Part shown: one piece after another, positions 5,972 to 8,786 of the stretch
Numbering within the stretch: the stretch's first letter is position 1
Layout: each line of letters begins with the position of its first letter
Assembly (NCBI GenBank): GCA_913773715.1
Contig: CAJYHD010000320.1
Coordinates: 1-8,786, forward strand
Length of the DNA: 8,786 bases
Direction of reading: 5' to 3'
Origin: an uncultured Sphingobium sp.
GTDB lineage: Bacteria; Pseudomonadota; Alphaproteobacteria; Sphingomonadales; Sphingomonadaceae
Notes under the pieces: generated by a model
Told to the model about the DNA's origin: nothing
What the model saw: the letters and a program-made list of their open reading frames with translations, nothing else
Database searches by the model: none
Translations under genes and position numbers: made by a program

Positions 5972-6200
5972 TAGCGACCCGCCCTTCCCCGTGGCGATCG
6001 TTGGCGCTCGTCTCGCGCGCCAGCTTCTCCGCGACGGCTTCGGTGATCCAGGTGTTGCGCGAGACGTTGCCGAGGCGATCGGCGCGCGCCGCGTCGATCA
6101 GAGCGAACGTCTCGGCCGATAGGCGGAGGTTGATGCGATCGAGATCGCGCACAGTGGCGGGCTTGGAAGACGTAGTCATGGCGCCATTGTGGCGCCACAT
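5964..6200 (-). CDS. Small ribbon-helix-helix-like protein, probable regulator of the methylase operon
   Basis: This 78-residue protein leads the methylase operon. The segment RINLRLSAETFALIDAARADRLGNVSRNTWITEAVAEKLAR (about 23-63) has the pattern of an Arc/CopG ribbon-helix-helix domain. A basic N-terminal strand INLRLS is followed by a helix, a turn 'GNVSRNTW' and a second helix. Such proteins bind DNA as dimers and usually repress their own promoter. The stop overlaps the methylase ATG in ATGGCTAA (5964-5971). Two starts are possible. ATG at 6200 has an AAGG six nt upstream and gives MWRHNGAM first. ATG at 6179 gives MTTSSKP directly, but has no ribosome site. Paired palindromes lie between the two starts. 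By inference it controls methylase and nuclease expression, doing the job a C protein does in other restriction systems. It could also be an antitoxin-like protein without a toxin. Confidence 0.7.
   Translation of the reverse strand: MWRHNGAMTTSSKPATVRDLDRINLRLSAETFALIDAARADRLGNVSRNTWITEAVAEKLARETSANDRHGEGRVANG
6178..6198. promoter_or_regulatory. Paired 10-bp palindromes, probable operator of the RHH-like protein
   Basis: ATGGCGCCAT (6178-6187) and GTGGCGCCAC (6189-6198) are each perfect palindromes around the same TGGCGCCA core. Their centres are 11 bp apart, about one helical turn, so both would face the same side of DNA. Ribbon-helix-helix dimers commonly bind such spaced sites cooperatively. 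The pair sits at the start of the RHH-like gene and just upstream of a TTGACC (6202-6207) reading rightward, so it could govern both directions of the divergent region. Confidence 0.55.
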
Positions 6201-6201
6201 T

Positions 6202-6228
6202 TTGACCTTGTCCAGTATGTTCTACATG
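6202..6228 (+). promoter_or_regulatory. Possible promoter for the GIY-YIG gene in the divergent region
   Basis: TTGACC at 6202-6207 is a good -35 match. The best -10 candidate is TACATG at 6223-6228, with a 15-bp spacer that is shorter than ideal. For the leftward operon, TTGCAA (6244-6239) and CATACT (6219-6214) on the minus strand are spaced 19 bp apart, also imperfect. TGTTC occurs twice 11 bp apart, at 6218-6222 and 6229-6233. Both promoters must lie in this short interval, but their exact placement is uncertain. Confidence 0.3.
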
Positions 6229-6306
6229 TGTTCCTAATTTGCAAGGCCGATCGGGCTCGCGCCTATTCCCCTGCCGAGCTATATGTCACTGAAACGTGGA
6301 GCGTGC

Positions 6307-7059
6307 ATGGACGGTCGGAATCCAGACGAGATCAACTTCCCTCCGTTTGAAACGGAGGATTTGCGTAAGAATCTCGCACGTTATCTTGATAGTGCCTTCA
6401 CCGCCGAAGGAGCTGCCGCTGCGTCGAAAGTCGGCAACTTCAAGTGGGGCGTATACGCCTTCTTCGATTATGACGGGGAACCGATCTACGTCGGGCAAAC
6501 TAACGAGCAGCTTCGCACTCGCATCCGGCGCCATCTGACCAATCAACGCACCGATGCCGTTGCTATGTCTGTGCTTGACCCTTTCGAGGTGTACGAGATC
6601 GAGGTTTGGCCGCTTCCGGCCCTACAAGAGGTGTCGAAGCCGAGAAGCAAGACGGACGCGCGTTGGGCGGCATGGGAGTCGGCCGTCGATCAACTCAATG
6701 CACTGGAGCGTAAGGTTTACGATCAGGCGATCGAAAAGAGCCGATTCAAAGCTATCCTGAACGAGAAAGACCCACCGCTGGCGAAGGTCGAGATCGAGGC
6801 ACCGCCATCGTTCAGGGGACGCATCGTTTCTGATGAGGTGTTCGCGATCCGCTCGCACCCTGATTTTAGGATTGCCCGACGTGCGCTCATCATCGCCAGA
6901 CTTGCCCAGGTCATCGCCGAGCGAAAGGTTCAAGGTGGATTGCGGCGGGTCATGCTGATCCAGGCAAAGCGCCTGCAATGGCTTGCCGATCGACGATATC
7001 AGGCCCTGGGGGGCGCAGAATCCGTGGAGCGGGAAGATGGCGCCGACACCGACGAGTAG
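6307..7059 (+). CDS. GIY-YIG nuclease domain protein
   Basis: This protein is 250 residues from the ATG at 6307. That start is preferred because GTGGAG ends 5 nt upstream; an in-frame ATG at 6283 would add eight residues (MSLKRGAC) but has only a weak site. Numbering from 6307, the GIY-YIG core appears as KWGVYAFFDYDG (46-57, GVY 48-50) and PIYVGQT (59-65, YVG 61-63). LRTRIRRHL (69-77) follows, with Arg72 as the likely catalytic arginine. Glu134 in ALERKVYDQ and Asn152 in ILNEKDPP fit the downstream conserved positions. The C-terminal 95 residues are basic and helical (RRALIIARLAQVIAERK, RVMLIQAKRLQWLADRRY) and may bind DNA or a partner. The family cuts DNA with one metal ion. The gene is divergent from the methylase operon and tail-to-tail with the Z1 gene, 44 bp apart, so it probably belongs to the same restriction island. 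Confidence 0.82.
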   Translation: MDGRNPDEINFPPFETEDLRKNLARYLDSAFTAEGAAAASKVGNFKWGVYAFFDYDGEPIYVGQTNEQLRTRIRRHLTNQRTDAVAMSVLDPFEVYEIEVWPLPALQEVSKPRSKTDARWAAWESAVDQLNALERKVYDQAIEKSRFKAILNEKDPPLAKVEIEAPPSFRGRIVSDEVFAIRSHPDFRIARRALIIARLAQVIAERKVQGGLRRVMLIQAKRLQWLADRRYQALGGAESVEREDGADTDE

Positions 7060-7087
7060 CTCATCGCGGGTGCCTGCGTGTCGGCGC
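7040..7087. repeat. 10-bp inverted repeat across the convergent GIY-YIG / Z1 gene ends
   Basis: GCGCCGACAC (7040-7049) and GTGTCGGCGC (7078-7087) are perfect inverted copies separated by 28 bp. The gap itself contains an imperfect pair, CGACGAG and CTCATCG. The structure straddles the GIY-YIG stop and lies just before the Z1 stop read from the other side. A bidirectional terminator or transcript-stabilising hairpin is plausible, though there is no T-run. Being GC-rich and partly coding, it could also be chance. Confidence 0.35.
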
Positions 7088-7103
7088 TCCCCCTCGCCTG
7101 CTT

Positions 7104-8660
7104 CTAAGCCGCAACCTTTGTTGCGAAGATGCAGGGCTCCACATCGGCAGGGGCTGCCAGGATAGGCCACCAGAACTTATGGCCGCTCCAGCCCTGCTCC
7201 TTAGTGCCTTCCTGTTGTAGCAGCACCAGCGCCGGTTTCGAGCGTCCAGGGTCCATCACGGTTGATCGAAGCGCGGTGCCCAAGATCGAGCGGCCGGACT
7301 TGTCACCGGAACCCCCTTTGGTCAGCCGACGCCCTGTTTCTGCTAGCACGACCAGGTTGCCGTCGCCGCCGTCGCGAACGTCGGAATAATAGTCGATCAG
7401 GCCGCGCATGGCGTCCCACTCGAACTCCGTGTCGTCAAACTCCATCGTCTCCTCGATGGCGTCGATAATCTCGATCGCGCGGGCGCGGTCCAGCTCGGCG
7501 AAACCGGCGGCGTTGATCCATCGAGGATCAATTAGCGCATCGATCTTGGCCTGGGCCGCGGCCATTGCCCGACCGCGGATCGTCTGGAACCCAGTGGGCA
7601 AAACCATGCCGTTCGGTCGGACCGGCACCACCGAGCTGAGCATCACCTTATTGGGCGCGCACGGGCGCACCCGCTGCAAGGGGTCGGTCTGAATGAACAC
7701 GACGCCGCGGTCGTGGGCGCCCGTCTCGAAAGCTTCCCGTAGCGCGTTCTCAAAGCCGTTGATCGTGAACAGCCGATCATACACCCCTTGCGACGTGTAG
7801 AACCTCGTCACCGCCAGATCGGGCCGTGACCGGTTGCCATACATGCGTGAGTGCTGAAGCACGGTATCAGCCTGCATCGTTCGGGGGTTTCGGCCGTAGT
7901 AGAAGGCGATCAGGTTCGGGATGGTGATGCCTCGGTCGAGGATATTGCCGCCGACATAGATATTAAACGGCGTGCGCAGCTTCAGCTCGGCTTGCGTGTC
8001 AAGCAGCGCCATCACATCCTTGTCGGAGTTCACCGTCTCCCGCACCACGTCATCGCTTTGCAGCGCATCAATAAAAAGTTCGAACGCCTCTTGGCGCGAG
8101 GGCATACGACCCTTGTCGGCGCTGACCGACGTATCGAGGTCATCATAAGCCGCATCGAACAGTGGCCGCAGCGTCTCCGGATCGTTTTCCGCGTGATCCA
8201 AGATCGCTTCGCTAATCCATTCGATCACCTGATCCTGCCAAGCGTGCGCCGCCTTCTGCGTATCGTTGTGGATTATCATCGCGTACTTGCGCTTGCGCTC
8301 GCCGGCCTCGTGCTGCTGCCAGCGCCGCACGCACGCGGCCAGGACGAAAGTGATGATGGCGCGCCGAAGACCGACGGTGTTGGGACTGTCCAACACCGAG
8401 TTCGGATGAATGCGTCGCTTGTCGGGGCGGCGAAGCGCATCCTGCTCCAAGTCGCTGACCGTTACGATGAGGTGGTGACGCGGATCGTCGGTATCGTGGC
8501 CACCAAAATAATCGTCGCCTCCGACGTAACCGCCGTGGATCGGCAGCAGTTCGGTAAACGCCGGCTTTTTGGGTTTGAACACGAAGTTGCCGCCGGCGTT
8601 GGCTGCCTCATAGCCCTCCGGCTGGAGGTAGAGCGAGTAAGGCGTCGCGGTCACCTGGAG
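7104..8660 (-). pseudogene. Z1-domain helicase-like protein, N-terminal half lost by IS insertion
   Basis: About 518 residues of native sequence remain, beginning LQVTATPYSLYLQP at the IS junction (8660 downward). TATP is the SF2-type helicase motif III-like site of Z1 proteins. The Z1 domain is clear further on: NIYVGGNILDRGITIPN at 231-247 (counted from the Val of VTATP), FYYGRNPRTMQADTVLQHSR at 251-270, and MYGNRSRPDLAVTRFY to 286. QHSRMYGNR is a motif VI-like arginine segment. Family members are usually about 900 residues with a Walker A and DExx box upstream; here that half is missing. The only in-frame start near the junction is GTG at 8654, which would make a 516-residue product without ATP-binding motifs. 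The frame also stays open through the IS end. Z1 proteins are known partners of Dcm methylases, Vsr and nucleases in restriction islands. Function is probably lost unless the other half is supplied. Confidence 0.85.
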
Positions 8661-8786
8661 GGGAGTGTCAGGAATTTCGTGTGCGGGCGGGCATAATGGG
8701 AAAGAAGGAGCCCCGAAATGTCCCGACGCAAAGAGCCTGCGATACCGAACGATCTGCTGGATCAGCTGCTGGCTGGCGCTGATGCT
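8661..8786 (+). mobile_element. Left end of an IS256-family insertion sequence, cut by the window edge
   Basis: The Z1 coding sequence stops abruptly at about 8660, and a short untranslated tip beginning GGGAGTGTCAGGAATTTC follows. The tip leads into a transposase start at 8718. The GTGTCAGGAATTTCGTGTG type of end fits terminal inverted repeats of IS256-family elements as I remember them. The other end and the target duplication are outside the window. The exact boundary is uncertain by a few bases because 8660-8663 are all G. The element lies inside the Z1 gene, in opposite orientation to it. Confidence 0.75.
8718..8786 (+). CDS. IS256-family transposase, N-terminal 23 codons
   Basis: The frame from ATG at 8718 reads MSRRKEPAIPNDLLDQLLAG and runs off the window. 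This opening, with RRKEPAIP followed by LLDQLLAGADA, is characteristic of IS256-family (mutator-type) DDE transposases. AAGGAG at 8705-8710 gives a strong ribosome site 7 nt upstream. The catalytic DDE residues are beyond the edge, so integrity cannot be judged. Confidence 0.85.
   Translation, partial: MSRRKEPAIPNDLLDQLLAGADA

Noticed and set aside
7851..8696. A long rightward open frame of 281 codons opposite the Z1 gene.
   Set aside because: The minus strand carries clear Z1 motifs over the same bases. The plus-strand frame is a shadow typical of GC-rich DNA.

Overview
The window is GC-rich and looks alphaproteobacterial, most likely from a sphingomonad. This is inferred from base composition, codon use and the style of the genes; there is no rRNA or other phylogenetic marker. 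It reads as an accessory region of a conjugative plasmid or integrative element. The left edge holds what looks like the C-terminal end of a TraA-type relaxase. Nearly everything after it is anti-phage or DNA-modification machinery, and the right edge is cut by an insertion sequence.

Layout: (1) 1-392, relaxase C-terminus (+). (2) 443-616, a short Phd/YefM-like antitoxin (-) with no toxin beside it. (3) 867-3402, a Thoeris anti-phage operon (+). It encodes ThsA (SIR2 NADase plus STALD/SLOG sensor), a canonical ThsB-type TIR protein, and a second, different TIR protein. A predicted promoter lies upstream and a predicted terminator downstream. (4) 3568-3975, a Vsr T:G-mismatch endonuclease (+), tail-to-tail with (5) a leftward operon at 3972-6200. 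That operon runs from a ribbon-helix-helix-like regulator to a DNA cytosine-5 methyltransferase to an unrecognised 285-residue protein with a PD-(D/E)xK-like motif, probably the restriction nuclease. The three genes overlap end to start. (6) 6307-7059, a GIY-YIG nuclease domain protein (+), divergent from that operon. (7) 7104-8660, the C-terminal part of a Z1-domain helicase-like protein (-). (8) From about 8661, the left end of an IS256-family element and the first 23 codons of its transposase.

How it may work together: in Thoeris, the TIR proteins respond to phage by making a cyclic ADP-ribose signal. That signal binds the ThsA SLOG domain, and the SIR2 domain then destroys NAD+. The second block matches the known association of Dcm-type methylase, Vsr, Z1 helicase and nucleases in restriction-modification islands. 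The methylase would mark self DNA, Vsr would repair T:G mismatches from deaminated 5-methylcytosine, and the PD-(D/E)xK candidate, GIY-YIG and Z1 proteins would be the effectors. The IS has removed or displaced the ATP-binding half of Z1, so this second system may be impaired here. The best follow-up points are the dual-TIR Thoeris arrangement, the unrecognised 285-residue protein, the paired 10-bp palindromes at the regulator start, and the IS junction.
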